A stretch of DNA of 64,000 bases from Argentina anserina. Taxonomy: Eukaryota; Streptophyta; Magnoliopsida; Rosales; Rosaceae. The position numbers and the translations under genes were made by a program. The stretch spans positions 26,349,555-26,413,554 of the forward strand of contig NC_065875.1 of assembly GCF_933775445.1 (NCBI RefSeq), written 5' to 3'. Below are positions 23,801 through 36,383 of the stretch, one piece after another. Every line of letters begins with the position of its first letter. Positions within the stretch are counted from its first letter, which is position 1. The notes beneath the pieces were generated by a model. The model ran no database searches, was not told the DNA's origin, and was given only the letters and a program-made list of their open reading frames with translations.

Positions 23801-25681
23801 TAAAAGCTTGCATGGAACTTAGAGGAAATCTATGACCCCGTACATATGAACTATTATAGGTCATTGCAGGCATCACTGCTATAGATAAAGATAATACAAA
23901 CTTGGTGATTGTAAAAGGTTTACATTCCGCGCATCTAATTAGCTCGCGTGGTTCAAGGGTAAACCTTAGATTGGCTAAGATCAATTTCAACTGTCTTAGT
24001 ACGCCGGTTCACCAGGTTCTACCACTGCTGGTTTTTGGAATTCGACATCAGGAAGTGTTTTCGCACCATCGACATAATAACCAACTGATTCTTAGTTCGA
24101 CATTTGGAGCCGATAAGAAGATGGATCTTTATTAGACTTTAATTGTAAGAAAATGAGGAAATCAGAATAAGGACAGTTTTGAGCTTTCATACTTTCATGC
24201 AGTTGTGCATGCAGAAGAGCAGAGCTAACATCAATCTACAAACTCTGTCAGGAGGCCCGAATTTCAATAACTTATTTTCCCATGAAATCTTACTTCATAG
24301 GGTCATAAATGCTACCTTCATTGGTGGATACTTGGAGAATGGGGCATGGCCATGAGCAAGTTCTAGTGCTGTTATCCCCAGTGACCAGATGTCTGCTCTG
24401 TATGGATATGAAAGTTATTTTAGAAACATGATGTAAGATTATATTAGACTATGAAGTAGTAGTGAGTTCAGTTAGAAACATTAAGCAAGTAGGTTTTTAG
24501 TATTTTTTACACATAACTATAAATGAATCATCCACTTACTTGAAGTCGTATCCATGCAATTGCTGCATAACTTCTGGAGCCATCCTGTCAAAAAGGAGTG
24601 AGACAGGTTAGCAACTATCAAAATGCAAGAAATTCCAAAGAACAATTAAGCATGACATGCTTCTGAAAGAATTGAATGGAGTAAGTAAACTAGTTGAAGA
24701 TAGAGAAGGTTTGGCCCAGCACCAGCATGGAGTTCCGACAAAAGTTTTTCTTGAGTGAAGTCTATTGCCGGATTCAAACAAGCTAGTTGAAACGCCAAAA
24801 TCTGCCAACTTAACTGCACCTTTAGAACTAACCAGTATATTTCCAGCCTACAGAGTTAGTAAAAAACCCAATCATGTTTAACCCAAATCAAACAAGTATA
24901 TATATGGATGGTAAAGCTAAAAAAGCAGCAGAAACTGTACATGTGCAGGGGCATAGTCACACAGAGTTACAAATGGATTGGTAATGATATGATATGCACA
25001 GATTGAACATAATAGAGCTACTAATCAGAACTAGATACAATGAACCTGTTTAAGGCAACACTTCTAACTATAGAATGGAGTCAATGGACTAATGCTAATA
25101 ATTTCAATCTTCCAAGTATGTTAAAATGAATAAAACCATATGATAAGGGGATGGTATACTTACCTTAACATCCCTGTGAATGTGACCATGGGAATGTAAA
25201 TAAGCAAGGGCCTTGAGAACTCCATGCAACAATGTCGCGATAGTGTTCTCCTCAAAACCATCTGGATGAGCAGACTTCATGATGTGAAGACATGATCCGG
25301 CGGCCATGTAAGGCATGACGATCCACAGACTCCTGGTAGCTATGAAAGAGCAGTGTGCTTTCAGCAGATTAGGATGATCTAGCAAGATCATAGTCTGTAC
25401 TTCTCGCCGAATCATATCCTGTGTAGAAAACAAATCAAACTCAGTACATACACACAAGGTCACAAACTAAACTAATCCCCGAACAAAGAGAAGAGAATTC
25501 AGAGTATCACCATATCATTGTTGCACTTCTCGAGGTCGATTACTTTGATGGCGACAGTCTCATCAAGTGGGATGCAGAGAGCTCTGTACACAGTGGCACT
25601 CACACCCTGACCAACTTCCTCGTACAAAGTATAGTCTTTGTGATTCAAAGAAAACTTCTTCTTGTGTAGTAACAACTCCAT
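20824..25681 (-). CDS. STE20/GCK-type serine/threonine kinase, BLUS1-like
   Basis: Nineteen exons on the minus strand (25511-25681, 25164-25418, 24723-24847, 24540-24584, 24316-24397, 23660-23728, 23375-23545, 23226-23276, 23075-23143, 22847-22935, 22656-22760, 22262-22320, 22080-22099, 21663-21785, 21544-21586, 21393-21442, 21152-21213, 21022-21073, 20824-20859) give 558 residues. The kinase domain (about 17-280) shows [15 protein letters not shown] (K46), HIHRDVKAGNILV (D140), DFGVSTSLF (D158) and GTPCWMAPEVM. The C-terminal half is a Ser/Asp-rich linker and a short coiled coil ending [23 protein letters not shown]1, the best known relative, is a phototropin substrate in guard cells; the ATG-proximal family member here may differ in role. 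Exon 11 ends at a GC donor (AAG|gcaagg). Exon 13 is only 20 nt as drawn and is the least certain part. Confidence 0.85.
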
Positions 25682-26142
25682 TGCCTTTGCCTCTCTAGCA
25701 CGTCATCGACTTTCAAGGCTGCGAATCCATTGCAACAAACTTGAACACCAAACTCATCTTCTAACTAATTCCGACAACATTATGAGGCACAGCTCACCAA
25801 ACAGAGGAACAACAGCCGGAAGAAGAAGAAGAAGAAGAAGGCCTATGAAGCTGGACGCTACAACTTAAAAGAAAAGAGAGAAACAGTGGTAGATTCGAAT
25901 AGTGAAGAATCCAATGAGATATTTCGGTGACTCCGTCGACATTCCTCCAACGGAGATTAACTGTCTGTGTCTCTGTCTGTTTGTGCTTGTTTCAAAAGGG
26001 GTAAGCTTTCTTTTCTCCGTCTCAACCCATTTGGGTGAAAACAAGGAATCTGCAACTGTTCCAAATTTCTGAATTACAACACCTGTCAGAATCAGAAGTA
26101 AGAACTATTATAGAGAGATCGAATACAATGAAACAAGCTTAC

Positions 26143-26229
26143 ATTATTGGCATCCATTATTGAATTCTTGCTGATAGCAACGTCATCGTCATCGTCATCG
26201 TCATCTCGCATTTGATCGTTGGGCTCCAT
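26143..26229 (-). other. Possible 5' leader exon or upstream ORF of the kinase gene
   Basis: Upstream of the kinase start an ATG opens 29 codons with an acidic run of eight Asp (GAT/GAC repeats) and ends at a good donor, AATAAT|gtaagc. Joined to the known exons it does not continue in the kinase frame, because a TGA lies just before the kinase ATG. It may be a leader exon with an upstream ORF, or chance. No other evidence. Confidence 0.2.
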
Positions 26230-29195
26230 TGCTTGACTAAATGATCAGTGAGACTGTGACTATAAGATTTTCAGTTAGTATATACGGACAAAACAGTTGA
26301 CAACTTGGATCGTGCTGGGGGAGCCACAGGTTCCTTCCCCTGTTATCTTCCATCAGTTCATCGTTCGTGCCAACTTTTGAGCCCAATAGCTTAAAAAGTT
26401 GGCCCAAATATCTTCGATGTTTGTTTTTATTCGGCCCAAACGTCTATATTTACGGTGCATATAACCTCGTCTCAAAATATATCTTAAAAAAGTCTCAACT
26501 CTCAAAATAATGAAAATATCATATGAAAGTTAAATACGTCGTCGTCTCAAAGGCTAAACTTATGACATAGCTAGTTGATCGGTTTCTAGTAAAGGGTCAT
26601 TCACTCGAAACAAGTATGCATGATGCTCTTTGTTCACCCTTGTTGTGATTAAAGATCATAAATATCTATGTTCGTAAGAACCACATGAAACTAGGGGCTC
26701 CTATATTAAGTGGGGTATGGTTCATCGCATGTGAAATAAAAAATAAAAAAAACATAAGTACTCGGCTTTTAAGACTAGATTGATATTTGCAACAGTGTCA
26801 GATAGATGATCGTCATTTTGCTTTTCTGGTCACATACGCGTTTGATAACTCTGGTCTTCCTCTTTTCTTTTTGGGCATAGAGTACGTATATGCATATGTT
26901 TTAGGAAACATGTATAGGAACGCGCAGTGAAGACTTCCTCCAGCTGCAATTGCATATTTTCATAGACATTGGTTTTTGACTTTTTTCGTAGTTCAACATC
27001 CATAAAGATTTTGACTGCCAACCTTTGAGACTGACAGAGCTAGCTGCCAGAGAGCAAACCAAAATTTGTCAACATATTCGTATTGTTTGCATCTTCCGAA
27101 AGTCCAGAATGTCGGATTTGCCCAGGTCTTATTAGTTTAAGGTTGCCCTTGAAAGTCTAGTATAGCCAGTCTTATGTACATTGGATTGGGGAATTTACCC
27201 AGTCTCGATCTATCTATTTGATTATATCCACCACTACAGTTGTGTATGAATTAAGACCTTAATGAGATTGTTCATTCTTCAATATCCTGCTCCATGTTCG
27301 CGCAAGAGCTACCAAGCCAAAGAAAGTCCACTGTGCAACTCTGAGAGCAATTTTGACTTCAATCGAGCTTGATTATTAGTTTTATGTAGGTGAATTAGAC
27401 ATTGATTAGCTTAATCCCCACGATTATGAGTTGATTAGAGGCTAGGTCGCCATCTAGAATACGTAGAACATCGATTCCAAAATAGATCCATATAGAATAC
27501 GTCTCTTTTTATAATCTCACGTGCCAAAGATAGTTTATTAGGTACTGTTAACCATTTTCAGGTTTAGTTAGCAATGAAGATAAGAAAGTCTAGAAGAACG
27601 AAGCTCGTAACTTGTCATGCAAGCACAGTACAGAATCCATATGCAGATATATAGATGCCGTTGTTTCGGACCTCTTGCTTATAATTCGGGGGAAGATGAT
27701 ACCGGATCTCATATACTATTCTTCTTTTTCGTGGCATGCAAGATCCATGCTTCTTATATTCTTTTAATTTATTTCTACCAATTTTCCTTCATCCATATAA
27801 TGTCAATAACAAATACGACAAGCAAAAACTTAACCGTATATATGCTAGTCGTTCTAAACGATTAATAGGCTTATTAATCAATTGTGTACTTAAAAATGAA
27901 TCTATATAACACGTGGATTTCATATAAATAAGTGGACATGACAGTAGTAAAAAAATGTAGTCGGTAAATGCATCACATAATGCTAGTAATGCATTACGTG
28001 ACACTGATGACATAGAATAACCTTTGAGTTAAAAAGTAAACTAAACGACGGTTGTCATTCCAAAATTTAAAATTGATTAGGTCCTAATCTTCTAGTCCCT
28101 TTGCAATCCGCCTACAATTGGACTTTTCATGGTGAGAAAACGTATCTTCCCAAGTTCATGAACAATTCGTAGTCGGGTTCCAATCACTGATAATTAGTAT
28201 TAGTTTCGTTTATTTTGTTGGTGAAGGAAATAATGCACTTGCACTTTGATTGCTGTGCAAGTCATCTCCGCCATATCCCGATCAATCACATAAGCTAACA
28301 CTACTTCACCCATGACGCATACACGTGTCCCTATGATCCCCTCTCACTAAATTTCCGATTTAATACCCACCTCTCCAAGTAATATATACCCTATTGACTT
28401 TTCAGATTTCCCCACCGGAAGTCAACTCCATCCGCGTTGTTGGTGTGAACTAACCAAGCACCCATGACTCGATGCTACGAGTTATTATGTGTGATCCAGT
28501 ACCGCCATGTGTTCGTGATTCAACCAATACAATCATGTCTTCATTGAGTATATATGCTTATTTACAAATAACACATAATGAGTGGTTTTCACAGAAGCCA
28601 CTCGTACTAAACATCCGGTCACTCCACAACTACTTATTCCTAGTTTAAATTCGAGCTTACTCACGTTTTCTCGGTATTTTACTTCCGATGCTTAGCATCA
28701 ACTGACTTAGACAAGATAAAACTACATGAACAAAGAAAAAGAATGCCATCAATGAAAAAATTTAAATTTAAAATGTAATTTAAAATATATTGACGATAAA
28801 CAACATAACAAAATTACGATAAATTGTATCAAAAAATATAACAAATAACAAATTACGTAACTACAAAATAAACAGTATAACACATCTCGTTTTAAATCAT
28901 AAATAGTGAAGCATATACAAATAACTTAAACAAATAACGAATTTTGAACCATCAAAAACAAAACAGTTCGTGACTACGTAATAATTATTCCTTGAATTGG
29001 GGCAATAAGGCATTTTCTAAATACTTTATTCAACGACATTAAACAATTGACCCAAAAAAAACTTAAACAAGTGGCAGCACTACAAAATACCCGCGTGGTA
29101 ATCAACACGTGTATAGTGTGAACCGGGGAGCCTTCCCGCAAGAAACCTATCGCCCAATTTCCAGGTCCCACACCCGCCTTTGTTGCCCACCTTCT
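26230..29195. other. Intergenic, no gene seen
   Basis: About 3 kb between the divergent kinase and DUF1645 genes. AT-rich, with scattered short frames only. Several CACGTG-type cores (for example near 28322) suggest promoter function at the DUF1645 side. Confidence 0.55.
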
Positions 29196-29214
29196 GTATA
29201 TATATATATATATT
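29196..29214 (+). promoter_or_regulatory. TATA region of the DUF1645 gene
   Basis: A TATATATATATATATATA tract lies about 105 bp before the ATG at 29315, the usual spacing for a plant TATA box plus a short leader. ACACGTGT, a G-box-like core, lies at 29105-29112. Both are motif calls only. Confidence 0.4.
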
Positions 29215-29314
29215 TCACAACCACCAACAAACACCAACACCTTCATTTTCCCACATCTCAATTCCAAATCACTCTCCCAATTCGATTCTGCAGACGCTGA
29301 AACCAGCCGGAAAA

Positions 29315-30205
29315 ATGCAAGCGATTTCGGCTCCGGCTTCGTCTCCCAGTTTAGACGCTTACGAATTCGATTTCAATAATAATTACGACTACTCGCAGCT
29401 CTCTGCTAATTTCGCTGCAGCGGTTAAAGTCTCGGATAAGCCGGAAATGGAAGCCGAAAATAATGTCGATGCGATACAGGCTGATGAAATTGAAGAAGAC
29501 GAGGACGAAGAGGAAGAGGAAGAGGAGTTTTCGTTCTTCTGCACCAATCCCGATGGCTCGCCTATCTCCGCCGACGACGTGTTCCAAGACGGCCAGATCC
29601 GGCCGGTATATCCGATTTTCAACCGGGATCTCCTCTTCACCGACGCCTACGACGGCAATTCTTCAAAACATGTTTATTCTTCGTCGTCGTCATTAAGGCC
29701 GCCGTTGAAGAAGCTCTTCTTCGAAGACCGCGACGCGCCGTCGTCTTCAGCCTCGGAATCCGACGAGCTCGAGGCCTTGCCGGAGGGAAGCTACTGCGAG
29801 TGGTCCAAGAACGCCAAGGAGGTCTCGCCGGAGCTCAAGAACAACAAGAGCAACTCCACCGGGTTCTCCAAGCTCTGGAGAATCAGGGACCTGGTCCCCC
29901 GGAGCAACAGCGACGGCAAGGACGCGTTCGTGTTCCTCAACCCTAATTCGGCGAGCCTGAAGCAAAATAAAGACGCCGGGAAGGCCGCGAAGAGCGTGAA
30001 GGCGGTGGAGAAAGCGCCGGTGAAGGATAAGGGGCAAAAGGGGAAAAAGGCTGAAACGGTGTCGTCTGCTCACGAGAAGCATTATGTGATGAACAGAGCG
30101 AAGAAGGAAGGGGATAAACGACGGTCGTATTTGCCTTACAGGCCTGGTGTCGTTGGGTTCTTCACTAATGTGAACGGGTTGAGCAGAAATGTTCATCCCT
30201 TCTGA
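29315..30205 (+). CDS. DUF1645 family protein
   Basis: Intronless gene of 296 residues. The start chosen is the ATG of MQAISAPASSPSLDAYEF, which follows the TATA tract; the frame stays open further 5' but that part looks like leader. Features: an acidic run (about 50-70, many Glu), then FSFFCTNPDGSPISADDVFQ and GQIRPVYPIFNRDLL, which is the DUF1645 signature. A Lys-rich region and a conserved C-terminal LPYRPGVVGFFTNVNGLSR follow. The biochemical role of DUF1645 proteins is not settled; a rice member (SGL) affects grain length and stress responses. No membrane segment. In Arabidopsis the DUF1645 genes At1g70420 and At1g23710 lie between the kinase and the carbonic anhydrase, as here. Confidence 0.9.
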   Translation: MQAISAPASSPSLDAYEFDFNNNYDYSQLSANFAAAVKVSDKPEMEAENNVDAIQADEIEEDEDEEEEEEEFSFFCTNPDGSPISADDVFQDGQIRPVYPIFNRDLLFTDAYDGNSSKHVYSSSSSLRPPLKKLFFEDRDAPSSSASESDELEALPEGSYCEWSKNAKEVSPELKNNKSNSTGFSKLWRIRDLVPRSNSDGKDAFVFLNPNSASLKQNKDAGKAAKSVKAVEKAPVKDKGQKGKKAETVSSAHEKHYVMNRAKKEGDKRRSYLPYRPGVVGFFTNVNGLSRNVHPF

Positions 30206-30369
30206 CAACCACCGCGTAGTAGTGATTAACCAAATTACTTTATTATTTTTTGTAAACTTGGGTTCTTTTTCCTTGATTAATTAATTCTATGTAAATTATT
30301 GAGCAAAGTCACCAAGCATATATTCTAGTTGTGGTGATGCATTCCTACCTCGACTAAAACGCTTCTTGT

Positions 30370-30447
30370 CCGGGCGTGGGGATGAGCCTCCCAGTTAAAA
30401 AAAAATAGCCGGGCGTGGGGATGAGCCTCCCAGCTAAAAAAAACTAG
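30370..30447. repeat. Two-copy 39-bp direct repeat
   Basis: CCGGGCGTGGGGATGAGCCT is followed by CCCAG(T/C)TA and an A run; it occurs at 30370 and again at 30409, nearly identical. It sits in the 3' flank of the DUF1645 gene. The GC-rich unit is unlike its AT-rich surroundings. Confidence 0.8.
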
Positions 30448-31674
30448 CCTTCTTGCACGTCCGTACACGCAAAAGAGTGGTGCTCGTGTGTAAAAATTAC
30501 TAAAATGTGTACTTGTTCTTCTAATTCAAAAAAATCGCAATAATTTCGTAAACAAACTCTCAATCCCTCGACATTAGGAAATTTCGTAGGTTTATTTGGG
30601 TGACATGTATATAATGTCTCTCTCGCAAGTACTGATGATAATAGTTCTGTCTTGGTCACCTTGAATAAGATGTGTATGTATAAAGCACTTAACACAAGCA
30701 AGTGAAGAAAGAGACTGCTTCTGTCCAAGTTTAAAGCAAAAAGAAGAAAAATGACGTGTCCAAATCGATAAATGGAAAAGATGATAGCTCTGATCCGATC
30801 CCTTTTCCCTTGGTAAAAATCGAGAAGAGATAAAGAGGAGAAGTACAATGATGGCTAAATTTGGGTCTCTATCGGCTATTTCTACCACTCGACCCTTTCA
30901 CTCTCACACCAATTATATACATGAGCGTTAGGTAAGGAGCTAAATCAAGCCATAATTGAATTAAATAGAGCTTCAGTTTCCTTACACATTAAAATTTCTC
31001 CCCAATTCTGCAGCACTGGCCTATTTATTTCCACAGCAAAAAACACATGAGATGAGATAAGTTCATATTTAAAAGCTAGTGAAGACATGAAGACATTGTG
31101 CCAGCCAAATACAGAAAAAAGGACTACAAGTATTATTTGGACGACTCAATAATTATTCAGAGTGGACCAGTATGACAGCGGAGGCCTTAGTACCATTTCT
31201 GCAATGCATTCAGTACAGGTAGTTGAAGCTTAGGAGGAGAAGTAATACCATTTATTGAGTAGGCAAAGTCAGAGATCATCCTTAACTAGGTAACTGTAAG
31301 TTTTCAAACAGCAAAATTCACAGCTCAATTATAAAGATGCTTTTGCTCTTGCTGCTTTTTGTTCAGTCGAAAACAATGACAACAGGTAGAAATTAGAACA
31401 ATTATTGTTTTTTTTTTTTTGGTATGTGCACATCGGTTGAACTTACATGTTTCGGCTTAACAAACGGCCGGAGACTTATGTCACTCTTTGCAAACTGTAT
31501 TTACACTGATGGATACAAGACTAAATCACAGGCAAGTTTCTGATATCTGTACAATTAGAGGACCAAAACCTCCGTCAAAGCTCTGTTGCCAGGCTCAACT
31601 AAGGTCATGGATGTTGACTTCAACATTTTCTAATATGTCAATAGTGTGAAACTCTGCATTTTCTAAACGCAATG
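30448..31674. other. Convergent 3' region of the DUF1645 and AMSH2-like genes
   Basis: The frames here (30444-30888, minus) lack any family feature. An oligo-T run near 31408 and AT-rich 3' flank are all that stands out. Confidence 0.5.
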
Positions 31675-34174
31675 TCAACGCAAGTCAAAGATTTCAAACC
31701 TCAGATTTGAGTTTGTGTAGACGTTAGAGCAGTGCTCGTAGATGGGACTCCCATCTGCTGTTTCTTGATGAGTGTGGAACCCTGTCTCTTGGCACTCTTT
31801 CAGGACACCCATCCCACCAGGCTCAGTTAGCCGGAATATACCATAGCTTCTGAAAAAATCTCCATCAACAAATATCGGGTGTACAAATATGCCACAAGTT
31901 ATAGGTGGTTCAAAATTGAAACGCATGGGAGGCAATGTACCATTACTCAAGTTTTCTCTCAGCTGAACTGTATTTTCATGCACTACCACTTACCTTTCCA
32001 AACATGTTCTGTATAGATCTGGACCACAAGATTTCTGACCTAATTATACATCTAAGGTTTCTGACCTACTGATTTAATATCACAGCCAAGTACCTAAGTT
32101 TGTTTGTTTGTTTTTTTTTCTTTTTTTGTAACAATACTTTGGTTGATCTTCCTAAGCACGACATACCTTGAAGTGTCAGTTGGTGCCATAACAATCGCAA
32201 AAGCCTCAGGTACCATAATCTGAAAAATCAAGATGGAAAAGGATACGTTAAGGACTTCACTTGGAACCAGATTATCGCAATTACATGTATCTTTCAACCT
32301 CTGTACAATAACCCTTAGTTAAATAATTAAAGTAGAGAAGAACACACCCAGCAACTGCTGCAAAGTGCAAACCAATTCAGTATAAGCAACAATGCAAAAG
32401 AAGAAAAAGAAAACTAATGTATCAGGTTGTACATATTTGGATTTTCCCAAGAAGAAAACTTTATAGAAAAACTAACTTTGATTTCTAGATATAACTCATA
32501 AGTGGCCATGATTCCAGAAATCCTGATCATACCAATTCAAAATGCTAATTCTGTGTAATACATCTATAGTCATAAAATCATTGTACATTTGGTGTGAGGA
32601 TGACAATATGCAAACCTCTTCTCTCATATTACTGCACTGGGTAAAGATGCTATATGAAACCAGTAACTAACTTTCTGAAATCACCCATGATGTGCGTATA
32701 CTAGATATGGATCTATGATGAAGGGGTAGCCATAAATACAACAGCACTTCTTGATAATGACAATAGCACCGACTGAAACAATTACCTGACATGAATAATG
32801 TGTGTGTAGATCCACTGATGACATGAAACAACTTTGAGACGGATGTGTCTGAAAATAAATAGTTGACAAAAATGAATAAGAGATGCTAAATTTTCTAAAG
32901 GATACGTCAAGGTATAGACATAGTATATCAGGGGAGTTAAGTAAAAGTTAAAGAGTAAATAGTTCTTAAAAACATAAGTTACAATAGAAAAAGAACAGAA
33001 AAGGCGTACATGGATCCATCCTACTGGAAAAAGTGATTGTTCATTTTGAATGGCAAAGACTTCCTCGTAATTTATTGCCTGACACTACTGTCAGAAGTTG
33101 TGGTCAGCACCAAATAGTACTGAGAGCAGACTAATGTTCATGAATGAGAAACAAGACTAGGACCGAATTATCCAAGAGACTTACAGAGTTGGAAGTGGAT
33201 TCCTGCTTGGGTACAATCAGAGTCGTCACATAGAATATTTCATTTTTCTATGCGCACACATGAAAGGAATACATAAGATCAGAGTTGTCCCAGATTGTTT
33301 CAACGAATATATTCACACTCTAACCAATCTGCAATTCCTTTCACAACATTGTGAATATGTACATACAGATAAAAGGGAGTTGTATATCGAAGATCTGTGA
33401 AGGATTTTGAATTTGCAATTGATGAGAGTGTGAAAATGATTTGGGTTGTGAGTTAGACTGGAAAACTGTTTGAAGATAGTTATGAAGATATATGAAACTG
33501 AAAAAAAATGTAGAATGGAAAGAACCTATGCGACAGAAAAAGGCCATTACCTAGTTGACTGAAATCATCTATGTCATATTGAAAAGATTATTCAATATAC
33601 TCTTGGGCATCCGTACAATCTTAACATATGACTGTATCTTATGCAGCAAACATGCTGATTTTCGGACCTAAAAGGGGAAATGATTCTTACAAGAAAAGCG
33701 CCAAGAGTCCCACAAGTTTCAAGATCCTTCTCTGTGTTTTCTTTAGCAAGCTGAAGGAAATCTTCCATTAACCGAGTAGACTGAAAAGCATGATAACTAC
33801 TATTTTTAGCTGTATATGGTCAATGTGAAGATACATAGCCTCATAGCCACAAACTACTCTAGAGTTTGCATAACATGACCTTCAGAAACTGAAACCAACA
33901 AGTTAGTGTGAGTTCTTACAATATGTACATCTCGGAGGAACCTAGACGATGTTGATTGATCACGCGACTCTTCTGAATTTGCAGCTGTAATTTGTGAAAC
34001 AGTAGCACCTTGAGGCACTCTTGCTGTGCAGGAGACTAAAGGAGAAGGGGAGCATTGCGTAACAGCATGAACTCTAATGTTCTGCGATTCACTTGGAGCA
34101 AGAAATTCACAAGCCAAACAACTACTGCCAGATTCCAACGCATTCAAAGATGAAAAAGTTAGCTTGTTCCCCAT
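31675..34174 (-). CDS. AMSH2: AMSH2-like ubiquitin thioesterase (JAMM/MPN+)
   Basis: Seven exons: 33920-34174, 33691-33780, 33185-33247, 33010-33084, 32786-32848, 32167-32219 and 31675-31859 shifted to an acceptor at 31849, that is 31675-31849; total 257 residues. The MPN+ domain begins at RDVHI then STRLMEDFLQLAKENTEKDL. The zinc-binding JAMM signature is complete: E106, then HTHPSQSCFMSSVD (H161, H163, D174). The end SNVYTNSNLRFEIFDLR is typical of plant AMSH proteins. These are K63-selective deubiquitinases acting with ESCRT-III in vacuolar sorting and autophagy. The N-terminal MIT-type region of AMSH1/3 is absent, which fits the short AMSH2 type (223 residues in Arabidopsis). The start is uncertain: an upstream exon at 34289-34311 (MAERILT) exists but its joining does not keep frame. 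Confidence 0.87.
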
Positions 34175-34767
34175 CAGCAATTCTCAAGCTGTATAGTAAA
34201 TAAGCAACTAATATCACAATACTAAATATAACAAGTGTTTGAACATATTTAATAGTGGATATGCTTCTTAACATAAACAGTGAAGTACCTTGTGAGGATT
34301 CTTTCTGCCATCGCGCAACTTCGAACCTGAGTTAGGTATAAATTGTAAAATCATTATGATTTAAGCCAATTCAAAGCTTTAGAAAGAACAAAGACAACAT
34401 AGTGACATACTATCTTCCCTCTGAAACTTCCCCTCTTGATTACAATAACTCAAACCTGAAATTCCTGATGCTAATATCACTACGTGAATGACGTGATCCA
34501 ATTCAAACTACAAATGCTAAAACTGAGCACTCTCAGTCAGTCAATATTGCACATAATCAGCCAATTCAAATCACACAAAATCCCAAGTGACGTGAAACAG
34601 AATGGAGAGTATAATCAATTATATTTCTACACCTCCCACTCTCCCAGTCCTATCTGAATATTAGCTACAAGGACATTTAACTTCCAGAAATTGATAGAGA
34701 ATCAGAAATGGTAATCATAAAAGAGAAGACAACACTAATTACGAGTGCAGGAGATATTAAATACCCT

Positions 34768-34768
<1 letters not shown>

Positions 34769-34811
<43 letters not shown>
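34769..34811. repeat. (TAG)n microsatellite
   Basis: About fourteen uninterrupted TAG/GTA units lie in the 5' flank of the AMSH2-like gene. Likely length-polymorphic. Confidence 0.95.
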
Positions 34812-34812
<1 letters not shown>

Positions 34813-35194
34813 TGGTGTAGAGCTCGGAATTAGAAGCAGAAGTATGATCGGAGCTCCTTATTCAGATATGAAGCTGCTTCGCATATCAACGGCTTTTTGA
34901 TTTGGCAGGTTGGCGTTGAAGTGTGGATGATGATGATACGACTCTGATGGTGGATCATCCATAGTACTGACAGTAGTGCTTCTTTGCCTAATTGATCACG
35001 ACACGAACCCCACCACCACCACGCAACACAGCGACGCCAACACCAACACCAACACCAACACCGACACGCTCCGGTTTATCATTTTTTTCGACCCGAGGCC
35101 CAGGAAAACCAGAAGCCCAAACCTTACAACCCAAAAGGGCCCTTAAACTTGCTCATTCACTTATTTAGTTAAATCCTGATCAGCTGTTAAGTAT

Positions 35195-35273
35195 CAGGTG
35201 ACGCTCAACAGCCGTCTGATCTGGTCAAACAATGGTCAAACAGTCCAATCGGACGGCTGTTGAGCGCCACCTG
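35195..35273. repeat. Hairpin-forming inverted repeat (short MITE-like)
   Basis: The 26-bp arms at 35195-35220 and 35248-35273 match in 24 of 26 positions when one is reverse-complemented. Each carries CGCTCAACAGCCGTC; the loop is 27 bp. The flank CCTGATCAGCTGTTAAGTA at 35175-35193 has a close reverse-complement relative at 58556-58574, so this may be a dispersed family. Confidence 0.75.
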
Positions 35274-36343
35274 GTGATCAACACTCATTTCAATCTTCTC
35301 TTAAAGATATAATCCTAATAGGGTCAGGAAATGTACCCAACTCTTCAGCTGTCTTGTTTGCAGTAGCAATTGACATCGCAAACACATTACTGGCAAAAAG
35401 AGGTGAAAACAAACACTGAATTTTTGTGGAGATTACTTTTTACTTGCTCCGTTTAGTGGTTTGGTAATTTCGGAGAGTGACGTGGTGGAGTCTGATTGGC
35501 CAGAAGATGGATGAGACCCTGATGCATCCCTGAAGGATAGTAATTCAACCTCGTCCTCCCTTTTATCCATATATTGCTAAGTAGGCATGGGATGATATTG
35601 GCAGCTTCTTAGATTTTAGTGGTATAGAGACTCTACACTGACGACAGCCAAGGAATGATTCATGATCACAGGCAGGATGGATGGCCGAGGATTGAACTCT
35701 AGTGGCTGACCTGACCCTCATTGTGTGGCCCATTTATGGCACCCCCCGATACCCCCGATATACTCCAATCCAAATAATTCCTCCATTTCCCTCCTTTCCT
35801 CCTCCCTCTGTCATCAACATCGTCTTTTCAGATTACTCTATCTGCTGCTGGGATAAGACTCTCAGTTCTTTCTATCTTTTGCAGAGTGGTACGTCGGACA
35901 GCACTAGTTCTTGTTGGGGTAACTTTCCTTCTATTGCTCAAGAAACCTAGCAATCAACTTAGCATTATTGGCTACACTTCACTCCATTATTGATCGATTT
36001 CATGTACAATTGATCAGGTTCTAACCATTTGAAGTTATAAGTTATAACTGCGTACATCTACCTTTACAGTGACTGATTAAATTTTACGTGACTTGCAATA
36101 ACAGTTAAAATAGTAAAATTATGAAAGTTAATACTAGAATATTGTTGTAACTATAGTGCTTTCTATTTGGTCGGAACAGGGCGGGGGAAAGGGAAGCGCA
36201 GTACGTAGCTAGTGAACAAGTACGTAAGGAATCATGGCCGGAACGTTTAGAAAATGTATGATGCTCTGTTGCACGGCAAAGGTCACGGTACGTTCTCCGG
36301 CTTAACTTGTCTATGTCTGTGTGCTATAGAAGTTTGACTACTC

Positions 36344-36353
<10 letters not shown>

Positions 36354-36378
<25 letters not shown>
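36354..36378. repeat. (AT)n microsatellite
   Basis: A run of alternating A and T, about twelve units, in the long intergenic gap between the AMSH2-like and carbonic anhydrase genes. Confidence 0.85.

Positions 36379-36383
<5 letters not shown>

Noticed and set aside
23930..24010. Considered as a tRNA because of GGTTCAAGG-like sequence
   Set aside because: No matching acceptor stem or anticodon arm could be folded around it.
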